Shown one piece after another: positions 50,729-60,700 of a stretch of 64,000 nucleotides of DNA. How positions within the stretch are numbered: the stretch's first letter is position 1; the number at the start of each line of letters is the position of its first letter. The stretch comes from Sulfurovum sp. Its GTDB lineage: Bacteria > Campylobacterota > Campylobacteria > Campylobacterales > Sulfurovaceae. The DNA is taken from positions 1 to 64,000 of the forward strand of contig JAMOTA010000013.1 of NCBI GenBank assembly GCA_027068435.1, written 5' to 3'. The notes beneath the pieces were generated by a model. It made no database searches. It was given only the letters and a program-made list of their open reading frames with translations, and was not told the origin of the DNA. The position numbers were made by a program, and so were the translations under genes.

Positions 50729-50810
50729 TGCATCTACCTTTTTTAAAATATTAAAGGTATTATACATATGTTTATATAAAAGTGTATCTCATTAAAAAAG
50801 TAGTTATAGT

Positions 50811-51320
50811 ATGAAACGAAGAGTTTTTTTAATCTTAGGGTCAATTTTTGGACTCTCCTCTATCTTATCTTCTAAAGATACTGATGTTCTAAAACTCTCA
50901 TCTTCACTGCAAGTAAAAAAGACTATATCTGCAGTGCAAGAGCATCTCTTCCCCACACAAAGTCTTCTCCCCTCGGCTAAGTCCATGCAAGTAATAGAGT
51001 TTTTATTTGAAACTATTATGCATAAAACGTATGATAAAGATATTCGCCTATTTATCCTTCAAGGTGCCAAAGAGTTAGAACGGCGTGAGAGGGGTGTATT
51101 TGTTTCTCTTACTTTCTTAGAGAAAGAGCGTGCCTTAAGAGCGTATGAAAACAGCTCGTATGGAAGTAGTTGGCTCTCTCAGATTATGGTTTTAACCCTT
51201 GAGGCTATGCTTAGTGACCCTATATATGGTTCTAATATCCATCAAGAGGCTTGGAGTGCGTTAGGTACAAATGGTGGAGAGCCAAGACCAAAGAAAGAGT
51301 ATCTTTTTGATGAAATATGA
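50811..51320 (+). CDS. Gluconate 2-dehydrogenase subunit 3-like protein
   Basis: Leader-like KRRVFLILGS; AVQEHLFPTQ..LLPSAKSMQVIEFLFETIMH; WSALGTNGGEPRP; adjacent to GMC oxidoreductase. Confidence 0.7.
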   Translation: MKRRVFLILGSIFGLSSILSSKDTDVLKLSSSLQVKKTISAVQEHLFPTQSLLPSAKSMQVIEFLFETIMHKTYDKDIRLFILQGAKELERRERGVFVSLTFLEKERALRAYENSSYGSSWLSQIMVLTLEAMLSDPIYGSNIHQEAWSALGTNGGEPRPKKEYLFDEI

Positions 51321-52989
51321 TGTCATAGTTGTTGGTTCAGGAGTAGGGGGAGCTGGAGTTGCATACAGCTTATGTAAAGCAGGCTATAAAGTAGCACTGT
51401 TAGAAAAAGGTAAGCTTATTAAAAGAGAAGAGTTCTCTAAAGATGAGTTAGCTTATGTACGTAGAGATATTGTAACCCCAAACCCTTTTGAAGAGTACCA
51501 CACCATAGAAGAGAGAGTAGATGGAGCATGGGTAAGTACATCTACTTATGCTTCTGGTTGGAGTTTTTGGAATGGTAATATCGTAGGAGGCTCTTCTACT
51601 TTTATGTCAGGAATGTTTCATCGTATGCACCCAGATGATTTTAGACTTAAAAGTAAGTATGGTAAGATAAAGGGTGCAAATGTTGAAGATTGGGCTATCT
51701 CTTATGAAGAGTTAGAACCGTACTATACTTTAGCAGAAGAGCTTGTGGGTATTACAGGTAGAGCAAACACGCATCGCTTTTCTCCTCCTAGAAGTAGAAC
51801 TTACTTTTCTCAAGCACCTACTAAAGAGAATGAAGTGGTAAAACTGTTTGATAAAAGTTGTAAAGACTTAGGTGTTACCTCTTTAGTTACTGCTAGAGCC
51901 ATACTATCTAAAGATAGAGGCACACGTAAGGGGTGTTACTACTCCAACTTTTGTGGAAGTTATGGTTGTAGCTCTGGGGCAAAGGGGAGTGCTATGGAAG
52001 CTCTTATCAAACCAGCTCTTGCAACAGGTAACCTTACGCTTATGAGTAATACTTATGTAAAAAAGCTTCTTTGTAACACTGAAACAGAGGTAGAGTCTGT
52101 TTTAGTGCTTAACACCATTACAAAAGAGGAGAAACAGCTTTTTGCTAAAGTATTTGTTGTGGCTGCACAAGCACATGAGAGTGCTAGACTTTTACTAAAC
52201 TCAGCTAACAAATACTACCCAGATGGTTTAGCTAACAGTAGTGGAGAGTTAGGAAAAAACTTACTTTTTTCAGGGGGAGGTTATGGATATGGTGAATTAC
52301 ATAAAGATGCACTACAGCAGATAAGTTTTGCATCACTCATGCAAAAAGGACTTTTTATTAATCGCTCTATTCTAGACTGGTACTTTGTTGAACATTGGTG
52401 GAAAGGTAAGTTTAAAGGTGGACTTGTAGAGTTTATGTTTGAACATCAAAATATCATCTCTCGTGCCGTAAGAAGTACAAAGAGTGAGCATAAGCTATTA
52501 TGGGGTAAAGCATTAGGGGAACATCTTGTTAGTAAATTTACAAAGAGTAAAAATGTACGTTTTGAAGTCTTTACTGATTGGCTTCCTCATAGCAACTGCT
52601 TTATATCTTTAGATAAAACACATAAAGATACGTATGGAATGCCCGTAGGTAAACTACGTATAGAGGCACATCCACAAGATGTGAAAGTGGGAGAGTATCT
52701 TGCTAAAAAATGTGAAGCAGTGTTAGAGGAGATGGGTGCAACCAATATACGAAGTGTCATTAATGCTTTACCTCCTCCAAATCTTATAGCTGGGGGCTGT
52801 CGCTTTGGTACGAATCCTAAAACTTCTGTACTCAATAAATATTGTCAAACACACGATATAGAAAACCTCTTTGTCTCTGATGCAAGCTTCATGCCAACAG
52901 GTGGTTCTACCCCTTATAGTTGGACTATTTATGCCAATGCACTCCGCGTAGGAGAACATATTGTAAAGCAGTTACGAAAGCGTAGTTGA
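51310..52989 (+). CDS. GMC-family oxidoreductase
   Basis: YDVIVVGSGVGGAGVAYSLCKAGYKVALLEKG (FAD), GSTPYSWTIYANALRVGEHIV C-terminus. Confidence 0.9.
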   Translation: MKYDVIVVGSGVGGAGVAYSLCKAGYKVALLEKGKLIKREEFSKDELAYVRRDIVTPNPFEEYHTIEERVDGAWVSTSTYASGWSFWNGNIVGGSSTFMSGMFHRMHPDDFRLKSKYGKIKGANVEDWAISYEELEPYYTLAEELVGITGRANTHRFSPPRSRTYFSQAPTKENEVVKLFDKSCKDLGVTSLVTARAILSKDRGTRKGCYYSNFCGSYGCSSGAKGSAMEALIKPALATGNLTLMSNTYVKKLLCNTETEVESVLVLNTITKEEKQLFAKVFVVAAQAHESARLLLNSANKYYPDGLANSSGELGKNLLFSGGGYGYGELHKDALQQISFASLMQKGLFINRSILDWYFVEHWWKGKFKGGLVEFMFEHQNIISRAVRSTKSEHKLLWGKALGEHLVSKFTKSKNVRFEVFTDWLPHSNCFISLDKTHKDTYGMPVGKLRIEAHPQDVKVGEYLAKKCEAVLEEMGATNIRSVINALPPPNLIAGGCRFGTNPKTSVLNKYCQTHDIENLFVSDASFMPTGGSTPYSWTIYANALRVGEHIVKQLRKRS

Positions 52990-53296
52990 AGCTGTTTTTT
53001 ATTTTAAAGCATATTGCGTTATTATAATTTATAGAGGTATTAAAAAATTAAACCTCATTTAGAAGCAGAGACTGAAAATAATAGAGCTTTAAAATAGTTA
53101 TATGTTATTTCTCTTCTCTCATGCTGTTATAGAGTTTTGTTTCAATTATAAGTACGATAAGATAGCACTTAGTATTAAGTTATATTTAAAATTAAGTTTA
53201 TTATTGATTAACGAATAATTGTTATAATTACATATATATTATCTTAGTATGGAACACAGTTTCTACTAAAAAACAATTCAACATTAGGAGAATTTA

Positions 53297-54478
53297 TTGA
53301 AAAAACTTTATACATTATTATTAACACTGTCATTTGGTACAGTATCGAGTTATGCGGCAACAAAAACAGTAAAGCATACCATTAAAAGTGGTGAAACACT
53401 TTATATGATTGCACATAAAAATCATACGACAATAGATGAAGTAAGAGTAGTAAATAACCTGAAAAAAGGTGAAACACTTAAATTAGGTAATGTATTAACG
53501 GTTCCTCAAAACACTTACTTTCCTGATAAAAAGATAGTAAAACATACTATAAAAAGTGGAGAGACACTCTTTACTATTGCTCGTAAGCATAAAACATCTG
53601 TAGATAAAGTAAGAGAAGCAAATGGCTTAAAATTAGATGACATGCTTAAAGTAGGTAAAGTCTTAACTATTGCAGAGAACACTTACTTCCCTCCTGAGGG
53701 TAAAAAACAAGCACCTAAACCTAGTAAAATAGTAAAACATACTATAAAAAGTGGAGAGACGCTCTTTACTATTGCTCGTAAGTATGGTTCTTCAGTAAAA
53801 GATGTGAGAGAGAAAAATGGTCTTAAGCTCAATGAAACATTAGCATTAGGAAAAGTATTACTTGTACCTAGAAATAGTTATACTAAAGGTAGTACAAAAA
53901 TAGTAAAGAACCAAAAAAAGATTACTAAGACTAAACATTCTAAAAAGTATGCAAAAAAGAAAAAATCTCATATTAAAAAGAGAGTTAAAGAGCAAAAACT
54001 TGCAAGAACACTAAGAAAAGTTAAAACAAAAAGATCTACTAAAAAACATAACGGTTTCTCTTTTGATAATATTTTCTTTAGTAGAAATTCAAATTCAAAG
54101 TCTAAAAAGATTACTAGTCTAGCAAAAAAAAAGCTTGGCAAAAGATATGTATGGGGTGCGATAGGTACTAAAAATACTTTTGACTGTTCAGGATTTACTT
54201 CTTATGTATGTAAAAAGAATGGTATCTCTATTCCTAGAACATCAAGAGCACAATCTTCTTACGGTAAATACGTAAGTAGAAGTAACCTTAGACCAGGAGA
54301 TCTTATCTTCTTTGATACTTCTAAAAGACGTAAAGGGTATGTTAATCATGTAGGTATCTATTTAGGTAATGATAGATTTATTCATGCAAGTTCTGCTAAA
54401 AAGAAAGTGGTGATTAGTAAGTTAGGTAAGTCATTCTATAGTAGAAGATACAAAGGTGCAAGACGCGTAACATCTTAA
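53297..54478 (+). CDS. Triple-LysM NlpC/P60 endopeptidase (TTG start)
   Basis: Three (V/I)KHTIKSGETL LysM repeats; FDCSGFTSYVCKKNG, VNHVGIYLGNDRFIHA. Confidence 0.93.
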   Translation: MKKLYTLLLTLSFGTVSSYAATKTVKHTIKSGETLYMIAHKNHTTIDEVRVVNNLKKGETLKLGNVLTVPQNTYFPDKKIVKHTIKSGETLFTIARKHKTSVDKVREANGLKLDDMLKVGKVLTIAENTYFPPEGKKQAPKPSKIVKHTIKSGETLFTIARKYGSSVKDVREKNGLKLNETLALGKVLLVPRNSYTKGSTKIVKNQKKITKTKHSKKYAKKKKSHIKKRVKEQKLARTLRKVKTKRSTKKHNGFSFDNIFFSRNSNSKSKKITSLAKKKLGKRYVWGAIGTKNTFDCSGFTSYVCKKNGISIPRTSRAQSSYGKYVSRSNLRPGDLIFFDTSKRRKGYVNHVGIYLGNDRFIHASSAKKKVVISKLGKSFYSRRYKGARRVTS

Positions 54479-54494
54479 ACCATTTCTCTCTTTA

Positions 54495-54513
54495 GAGGAG
54501 TTTTACACTCCTC
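54495..54513. terminator. Hairpin GAGGAGT-TTTAC-ACTCCTC between convergent genes
   Basis: Perfect 7-bp stem between the NlpC/P60 gene and ilvD. Confidence 0.6.
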
Positions 54514-54562
54514 ATCTCTTTGAAACTTTTCTATATTATTTTATAACATAGGGTGAAGCAGA

Positions 54563-56251
54563 TTACTCTGCTTCTAGTACTGCTCCATTACTTGCATTTG
54601 TTACTAAGGCTCTGTACTGCTTTAACCATCTACTCTTAAGAGGTTTTACGAGTGGTTTAAAGTTTTCTTTTCTTTGTGCTATCACTTCGTCACTTAAGTT
54701 TGCTTGTAAAATGTACTTATCCACATCAATATGAATCTCATCGCCATCTTCAAGTAGTCCTATAAGACCACCTTCTGCTGCTTCAGGACTTACATGACCG
54801 ATGCTCGCACCTCTAGTAGCTCCAGAGAACCTACCATCTGTAATAAGTGCAACATCATCTCCAAGACCCATACCCATGATAAGACTTGTAGGGCTTAGCA
54901 TCTCTTGCATACCTGGACCACCTTTTGGACCTTCATAACGTATAACAACAACATTACCAGCTTTTACTTTGCCATTGATAATACCTTTAATTGCTTCATC
55001 TTGTGAGTTGAAACATACAGCAGTACCTGTAAATACTCTATCACCTGTAATCCCTGCTGTTTTAATTACCGCACCTTGTTCAGCCAAGTTACCATAAAGT
55101 ATAGCAAGACCACCAACTTCAGAGTAAGGGTTATCTATCGTATGAATAATGTTAGTATCTAGTATTTTACTATTTTTGACTTTTTCATAGAGTGTCTCAC
55201 CTGTAACATTGAGGTTATCAAGTAAAATATTATCTCCACGTTTTATCATCTCGTGCATTACGGCATTAACCCCACCAGCTTTATTGATATCTTCCATGTG
55301 TACAGTTGTTAAAGAAGGAGATATTTTAGCGATATGAGAAACACGCTTAGAGATAGCATTGATATCTTCAAGGTTAAAGTTGACATCTGCCTCTTTAGCA
55401 ATAGCTAGCATATGAAGTACAGTATTTGAAGAACCACCCATTGCCATATCTACAGCAAAGGCATTACGTACAGCATTTTCATTAAGAATATTTTTCATTC
55501 TATACTTTTCACGCTCTGATGCTTCAAATTTAGCTATTTCACATACACGACGAGCTGCTTTTTTGTAGAGTTCGGTTCTCTCTGGTGTCAATGCCAAGAT
55601 AGTTCCATTCCCTGGAAGGGCAATACCCATAGCTTCCATAAGTGTATTCATAGAGTTCGCTGTAAACATACCAGAACATGAACCACCACTTGGACAAGCA
55701 TTACACTCTATGTCTGTAAGTTCTGCTTCGTCTATCTCTCCTGCTTCAAATTGACCTACTGCTTCAAATGCAGTTGCTAGGTCTATAGGTGTACCATCTT
55801 TCTTGTACCCTTTCTCCATAGGACCACCAGAGACAAATACTGTAGGTACATTGACTCTTAATGCACCCATAATCATCCCTGGAACGATTTTGTCACAGTT
55901 AGGTATAGCTATCATTGCATCAAGCTTGTGAGCGTTCATTACCGTCTCTATAGAATTTGCAATAATCTCACGACTAGGAAGAGAGAAAAGCATACCATCA
56001 TGACCCATAGCAATACCATCATCCACCCCAATAGTATTGAACTCAAAAGGTACACAACCATTGGCTCTTATCTCATCTTTTATAATTTCTGCAACTTTAT
56101 TTAAGAAAAAATGCCCAGGAATAATCTCTATAAATGAATTTGCTACACCAATAAATGGCTTTTCAAAATCTTCATCTTTTACGCCCGTAGCACGCAATAG
56201 ACTTCTATGTGGGGCTCTACTAAAACCTTGTTTTATTTCGTCACTTCTCAT
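54563..56251 (-). CDS. ilvD: Dihydroxy-acid dehydratase
   Basis: [51 protein letters not shown]. Confidence 0.97.
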   Translation of the reverse strand: MRSDEIKQGFSRAPHRSLLRATGVKDEDFEKPFIGVANSFIEIIPGHFFLNKVAEIIKDEIRANGCVPFEFNTIGVDDGIAMGHDGMLFSLPSREIIANSIETVMNAHKLDAMIAIPNCDKIVPGMIMGALRVNVPTVFVSGGPMEKGYKKDGTPIDLATAFEAVGQFEAGEIDEAELTDIECNACPSGGSCSGMFTANSMNTLMEAMGIALPGNGTILALTPERTELYKKAARRVCEIAKFEASEREKYRMKNILNENAVRNAFAVDMAMGGSSNTVLHMLAIAKEADVNFNLEDINAISKRVSHIAKISPSLTTVHMEDINKAGGVNAVMHEMIKRGDNILLDNLNVTGETLYEKVKNSKILDTNIIHTIDNPYSEVGGLAILYGNLAEQGAVIKTAGITGDRVFTGTAVCFNSQDEAIKGIINGKVKAGNVVVIRYEGPKGGPGMQEMLSPTSLIMGMGLGDDVALITDGRFSGATRGASIGHVSPEAAEGGLIGLLEDGDEIHIDVDKYILQANLSDEVIAQRKENFKPLVKPLKSRWLKQYRALVTNASNGAVLEAE

Positions 56252-56394
56252 TGAATCACCTTTGTTAATTAAGATATTTTATGGATTATAGCACTTTTTT
56301 ATTGAAAATTGCTATTTACCCTTTACATTCAAATATTATTTAGCTATAATCGCACTCCAATTTTAAATGAACTTGTTTAAATTGGTATGGATTT

Positions 56395-56469
56395 GCGGGC
56401 GTAGCTCAGCGGTAGAGCATAACCTTGCCAAGGTTGGGGTCGACGGTTCGAACCCGTTCGCCCGCTCCA
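56395..56469 (+). tRNA. tRNA-Gly (GCC)
   Basis: GCGGGCG/CGCCCGC acceptor, anticodon loop TTGCCAA, encoded CCA. Confidence 0.95.
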
Positions 56470-56502
56470 TATTTTTCAAATGTTATGAATGGTACCAATT
56501 AT

Positions 56503-56589
56503 GCCCGGGTGGTGGAATGGTAGACACAGGGGACTTAAAATCCCCCGGTCATTGTGACCGTGCCGGTTCAAGTCCGGCTCCGGGTACCA
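56503..56589 (+). tRNA. tRNA-Leu (TAA)
   Basis: Long variable arm, anticodon loop ACTTAAA, encoded CCA. Confidence 0.93.
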
Positions 56590-56658
56590 TTGATGAAACA
56601 TCAAATAGTAGATTTAATTATATACTTTATTTGATGTTTTATTAACCATATTTATGAT

Positions 56659-56734
56659 GGAGCCATCGCCAAGTTGGTAAGGCCGTAGATTGCAAATCTG
56701 CTATTCACCAGTTCGAGTCTGGTTGGCTCCTCCA
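56659..56734 (+). tRNA. tRNA-Cys (GCA)
   Basis: GGAGCCA/TGGCTCC acceptor, anticodon loop TTGCAAA, encoded CCA. Confidence 0.93.
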
Positions 56735-56784
56735 TATAAACTAACTTTTATCTTTTTTTAGGTAAAATACTTTTCTACAAATGT

Positions 56785-56872
56785 CGGGAGATGTCAGAGT
56801 GGTCGAATGTGCCGGTCTTGAAAACCGGTGAGGGTTATACCTCCGGGGGTTCGAATCCCCCTCTCCCGGCCA
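56785..56872 (+). tRNA. tRNA-Ser (TGA)
   Basis: CGGGAGA/TCTCCCG acceptor, anticodon loop CTTGAAA, long variable arm, encoded CCA. Confidence 0.93.
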
Positions 56873-56904
56873 CCAACTTTAATCAATAAAAAGTAATTAC
56901 ACTT

Positions 56905-57264
56905 ATGTTAAGTATGAATGAAAATTTAGAAGATGCCTTGCAAAAGTATATTCTTTTACTCCATAAAGAGAAGTATTTTGATGCTCATGAAGTACTTGAA
57001 GAAGCATGGCATTTTTTACGTGTAAATAACTCCTCTTTACAAAACTTAGTTAAAGGACTTATCAATGCTGCTATTTCCTTTGAACATCTTAAGCGTAACC
57101 GTACAAACGCAGCGTTAAAAGCACGTAAGGTTATGCTCTCTTTTGAACGCCATAAATGTTTATGTACAGATAATATTGAGTATGTGGAACTTTTCAGTAG
57201 GGCTTGTCATAAAATAGAATCATTAAAAAACAGACATAAAGAGGTCTTTCCTCTGTCTGTTTAG
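56905..57264 (+). CDS. DUF309 family protein
   Basis: LLHKEKYFDAHEVLEEAWHF...LQNLVKGLINAAISFEHL. Confidence 0.85.
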   Translation: MLSMNENLEDALQKYILLLHKEKYFDAHEVLEEAWHFLRVNNSSLQNLVKGLINAAISFEHLKRNRTNAALKARKVMLSFERHKCLCTDNIEYVELFSRACHKIESLKNRHKEVFPLSV

Positions 57265-57269
57265 TAGCT

Positions 57270-57491
57270 TTAGTGTGCTAATTCTTCAAGGGCTTTATTT
57301 TTTTCTTCTACTATCTTATTACTCTCTATTGCAGAGGCTTTAGCCATATCTAGTACATTTAAACGGCTATCTATGTAATTGTCTATAGGGTTTTCTAGTT
57401 TGTTAGGCTTCTCTGCTTCACTCTCATCTGAACAAGAGGTAAAGAGTAAAGCAAAAATGACAATGAGTGTAAAGCTAAAAATACGTTTCAT
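57270..57491 (-). CDS. Small putative lipoprotein
   Basis: MKRIFSFTLIVIFALLFTSC lipobox. Confidence 0.55.
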   Translation of the reverse strand: MKRIFSFTLIVIFALLFTSCSDESEAEKPNKLENPIDNYIDSRLNVLDMAKASAIESNKIVEEKNKALEELAH

Positions 57492-57543
57492 TAAGCAACC
57501 TTTTATTTTATATGTTTAAGTATATCATAAACTTTTACCAAGA

Positions 57544-57840
57544 TTATGGAACATCAGGAAAAACATCTACAAAGCTAATTTTGAAATCTCCAAATGCTTT
57601 TACTTTTTGTATCTTAAAGTCAGGAAAGGTATCAACTATTTGCCATTTTCCTACACTGTCTGGAAAATATTTTACCTCTTTTACTTTGAGGTCTGCAAAG
57701 TGCTTTACAACTTCCACTTTGTAGTCTGCAAAAGCATCAACATATTGGATCTTTCCATATATTTTACGCACATCTACGTTCTCCTTGGCTTGAGCTAAAG
57801 AGAGAAATATTACTAACAGTATTAAGAGTATGATTTTCAT
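57544..57840 (-). CDS. Small secreted beta-repeat protein (7(1) septoil-knot-like)
   Basis: Signal peptide plus recurring (V/I)xxVxxFxDxKV units: VDAFADYKVEVVKHFADLKVKEVKYFPDSVGKWQIVDTFPDFKIQKVKAFGDFKISFVDVFPDV. Confidence 0.65.
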   Translation of the reverse strand: MKIILLILLVIFLSLAQAKENVDVRKIYGKIQYVDAFADYKVEVVKHFADLKVKEVKYFPDSVGKWQIVDTFPDFKIQKVKAFGDFKISFVDVFPDVP

Positions 57841-58178
57841 AAAATACCTTTTTGGTAGATTTTAGCATAATTGTAAAGTACTCTATTATCTTTAGAGAAA
57901 ATTACTTTGAAAATTTATAGGGTTTTGTATATTTATAAATTTATCAAAATGAAGACACACAAAGAAAAGAAGAAATAGGCAATTTTGGGCTTCACAGTCT
58001 GAGGAATTGGTGTTTTTGATGTTGTATAAGGGTGATAACATGGAGAAATTAGCTTCTGTATTGGGTAATAAATAGGGTTGTACTAATTAGTTGAATTCAG
58101 GAATTGATAGGTTTTTGTAAAATATGAAAATGCGTGAAATGCCGATTATGTTGGGCTTTGAAGTGATATATAGATATA

Positions 58179-58266
58179 TGGCTGAGAGGAAGGGATTCGA
58201 ACCCTCGGTGAGTTACCCCACACAGACGTTCCAGGTCTGCACCTTCGACCACTCGGACACCTCTCA
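58179..58266 (-). tRNA. tRNA-Ser (GGA)
   Basis: Reverse complement TGAGAGG...CTGGAAC...CCTCTCA G CCA; long variable arm. Confidence 0.93.
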
Positions 58267-58341
58267 ACAGTAGTAATACATAGCTCTGTTTCATAAGTAA
58301 CTTAATAGTTAAATTTATTAGGAAAAAAGTTAAGTAGATTA

Positions 58342-58451
58342 GTACCTCTTCCCAGATATCTGCGGCACACAGAAAAGAAAGGTGGGCTGCTATGTTCCCA
58401 TCCTGACCCGTTATCTCTCAGTCCCGTTGCACAGGTCTGAAAAGAGGCACG
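58342..58451 (-). ncRNA. ffs: Bacterial small signal recognition particle RNA (4.5S)
   Basis: Reverse complement contains GGGTCAGGATGGGAACATAGCAGCCC apical motif and complementary termini; ends approximate. Confidence 0.88.
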
Positions 58452-58483
58452 TGAATTTTAGTGCAAAGATGCTTATGGAGTGC

Positions 58484-59611
58484 TTATATTTCACAAGTTT
58501 TTTGAGAAGAATCAGCATAATCAAGGTAATCATAGGATCTTTCATCGTGTAAAACACTCCATTCATCAAAGGGCAAGGCTTCAAAATGTAATTTCTCTAT
58601 ATGGTACTCATAAGAGTTTGCTACCGTAATGATACTCACTTTTTTAATACCATACTTTTTATATAGTGAAAACTTGCCCTGAGACTTTACCCATAAACTC
58701 TCTTCACTCTCAAAAGGAGCTGGAATGATAAGCTCGCTGTTTTGTGTGAGGTATCCATGTATGCCAAGAGTCTTTACTATTGTATGGTGTTTGATGAGTG
58801 TTAAGGCTATCATCGTGTCAAACTGCGTGATGAAGGGTTGTCCTATAGTAAGGTATTTACTAAAAGCAAAATCAAAAAGCAGCATCTTCTTCCCAGACTT
58901 CTGATAGTAGTCATCTATGAAAAAAAGTAATTTCTCCTCTTTAAAATATTTTATCGTTTTGTAGAGCCAATCTTTGGAGACTTTAAAATGCTCTTTAGCA
59001 AAAGTATAAATTTGATGTACGGTAAGGTGTTTGGTATGGTGTTGTGCAAGAACAAGTAGAAGTCTCTGTTCACTTTCATTAAATGCAGAGTAAAAAAAGG
59101 CTTTCATCACTTGCATACTACTCTTTTGAGAGAGTGCAAGTAGAGGTAGTGTACCAGAGCGTAAAAAGTGGTTAAATCCATTACTATGTGAAACAGTGGT
59201 TTCAAATGCTAAAAACTCCTCATAATCTAAAGGAAAAAGCTCAACAGAGGTTAGTGAAGGCGTTAGTAATGCAACACGCGAAAGTACAATGAGCTTTTCT
59301 ACTTTAGGGAATGTCGTAAAGTAATCTTTGGTGTAATGATCTAATACAAGTATGGTAATGGACTCCATATCTATATACTTCTGTAGTGTATGAAGAGAGA
59401 GTGGGGTTAAGAGTAAGTTAGGGTCCTTTAAATCTATATAGAGTGAATGTTCAGACACCTCCATATGAAGATAGTCAAGTATCATGGTAGTTTTTCCTGA
59501 ACCACGGACACCATAAAGGTTAAAGCTCTCTTCTAAAGGGAGTTGACATTTTCGTGTAATGTAGTTTTCTACAGATAAGGGCTGATTGTGATAATATTCT
59601 AGTAAGTTCAT
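58484..59611 (-). CDS. AAA ATPase (DUF4143-type-like architecture)
   Basis: FNLYGVRGSGKTTMILDYL (Walker A), ITILVLDHY, VELFPLDYEEFLAFE. Confidence 0.75.
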   Translation of the reverse strand: MNLLEYYHNQPLSVENYITRKCQLPLEESFNLYGVRGSGKTTMILDYLHMEVSEHSLYIDLKDPNLLLTPLSLHTLQKYIDMESITILVLDHYTKDYFTTFPKVEKLIVLSRVALLTPSLTSVELFPLDYEEFLAFETTVSHSNGFNHFLRSGTLPLLALSQKSSMQVMKAFFYSAFNESEQRLLLVLAQHHTKHLTVHQIYTFAKEHFKVSKDWLYKTIKYFKEEKLLFFIDDYYQKSGKKMLLFDFAFSKYLTIGQPFITQFDTMIALTLIKHHTIVKTLGIHGYLTQNSELIIPAPFESEESLWVKSQGKFSLYKKYGIKKVSIITVANSYEYHIEKLHFEALPFDEWSVLHDERSYDYLDYADSSQKTCEI

Positions 59612-59676
59612 TTGCTATCCTTCCTTCTTAAAAGGAAATATTTTTCTTTATTGTACCTCAAATTGGTTAAAAGCTA

Positions 59677-59705
59677 TTGCACCTTATAAAAAATTTGGGT
59701 ATAAT
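59677..59705 (+). promoter_or_regulatory. Candidate sigma70 promoter of the S10 operon (TTGCAC-N17-TATAAT)
   Basis: -35-like TTGCAC at 59677-59682, TATAAT at 59700-59705, ~90 nt upstream of rpsJ. Confidence 0.7.
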
Positions 59706-59797
59706 TCGCGTTCCTAAATAAATGTTAGAGGGGTAAAACCTTGTGTATTAGGCACCCGAGCAATGTCTTTGGCTAACGAGTTCTTTAAAGGGTAAAA

Positions 59798-60109
59798 ATG
59801 GAAAAAATTAGATTAAAGCTTAAAGCTTATGATCATAGAGTACTAGACAGATCAGTTGCTGCGATAGTAGATGCAGTTAAACGTACAGGTGCAGAAATTA
59901 GAGGGCCAATTCCAATGCCAACTAAAATGAAGCGTTATACAGTTCTTAAATCTCCACACGTAAACAAAGATGCACGTGAGCAGTTTGAGATTAGAATTCA
60001 CGGAAGAATGATTGATATCGTTTCAGCAACTTCAGATACTATCGATTCACTTATGAAGTTGGATCTAGCACCTGAAATTGAAGTTGAAATTCGTTCAATG
60101 GACAAGTAG
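59798..60109 (+). CDS. rpsJ: 30S ribosomal protein S10
   Basis: [43 protein letters not shown]. Confidence 0.98.
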   Translation: MEKIRLKLKAYDHRVLDRSVAAIVDAVKRTGAEIRGPIPMPTKMKRYTVLKSPHVNKDAREQFEIRIHGRMIDIVSATSDTIDSLMKLDLAPEIEVEIRSMDK

Positions 60110-60118
60110 GAGTAGGAT

Positions 60119-60700
60119 ATGGAATTTATTATTGAAAAAATTGGTATGAGCAGAACTGTTGATGTTCCAGCTGTTCCTGTTACACTTCTTAAAGTTATTG
60201 AAACAAAAGTATGTGAAGTCAGAGAAGACGGAAAAGCACTTGTTGCGTATAATTCTAGTAAAAAACTTAATAAAAGCATTGAAGGTCAACAGACTAAATT
60301 CAATGTAACTAAAGAGTTTAACAAATTTATGACTATCGAGGTAGCTGAAGGTACTGAATCTGGTGATTTAAGCACAGCTGTACTTTCTGATACTGTATTA
60401 GTTAAAACTTCTCTTAACACTAAGGGTAGAGGTTTTGCTGGTGGTATGAAACGTCATAATTTTGGTGGAGGACCTGGTTCACACGGTCACAGATTTGGTA
60501 GACGTATCGGTTCAATTGGTAATGCTGAATGGCCTGGACGTGTAATGCGTGGTAAGAAAATGCCTGGTCACTACGGTAACAGTCAAGTTACTGTTAAAAA
60601 TGAAGTAGTTTCATTTGACGCTGAAAATGGTATCTTAGTATTAAAAGGTGCAGTCCCTGGAGCAAATGGCTCACGTGGATTGGTTAGGATAGTTAAATAA
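60119..60700 (+). CDS. rplC: 50S ribosomal protein L3
   Basis: [32 protein letters not shown]. Confidence 0.98.
   Translation: MEFIIEKIGMSRTVDVPAVPVTLLKVIETKVCEVREDGKALVAYNSSKKLNKSIEGQQTKFNVTKEFNKFMTIEVAEGTESGDLSTAVLSDTVLVKTSLNTKGRGFAGGMKRHNFGGGPGSHGHRFGRRIGSIGNAEWPGRVMRGKKMPGHYGNSQVTVKNEVVSFDAENGILVLKGAVPGANGSRGLVRIVK

Noticed and set aside
53534-53782. Possible CRISPR-like repeat pair
   Set aside because: In-frame LysM coding repeats with only two near-identical copies, not an array.
56367-56645. 92-aa ORF on + strand
   Set aside because: Runs through tRNA-Gly and tRNA-Leu; translation of tRNA sequence, not a gene.
57841-58178. Possible degenerate gene or integrated element next to tRNA-Ser
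   Set aside because: No sustained ORF, no integrase, no direct repeat of the tRNA 3' end that I could see.
58097-58294. 65-aa ORF on - strand
   Set aside because: Covers tRNA-Ser(GGA); spurious.
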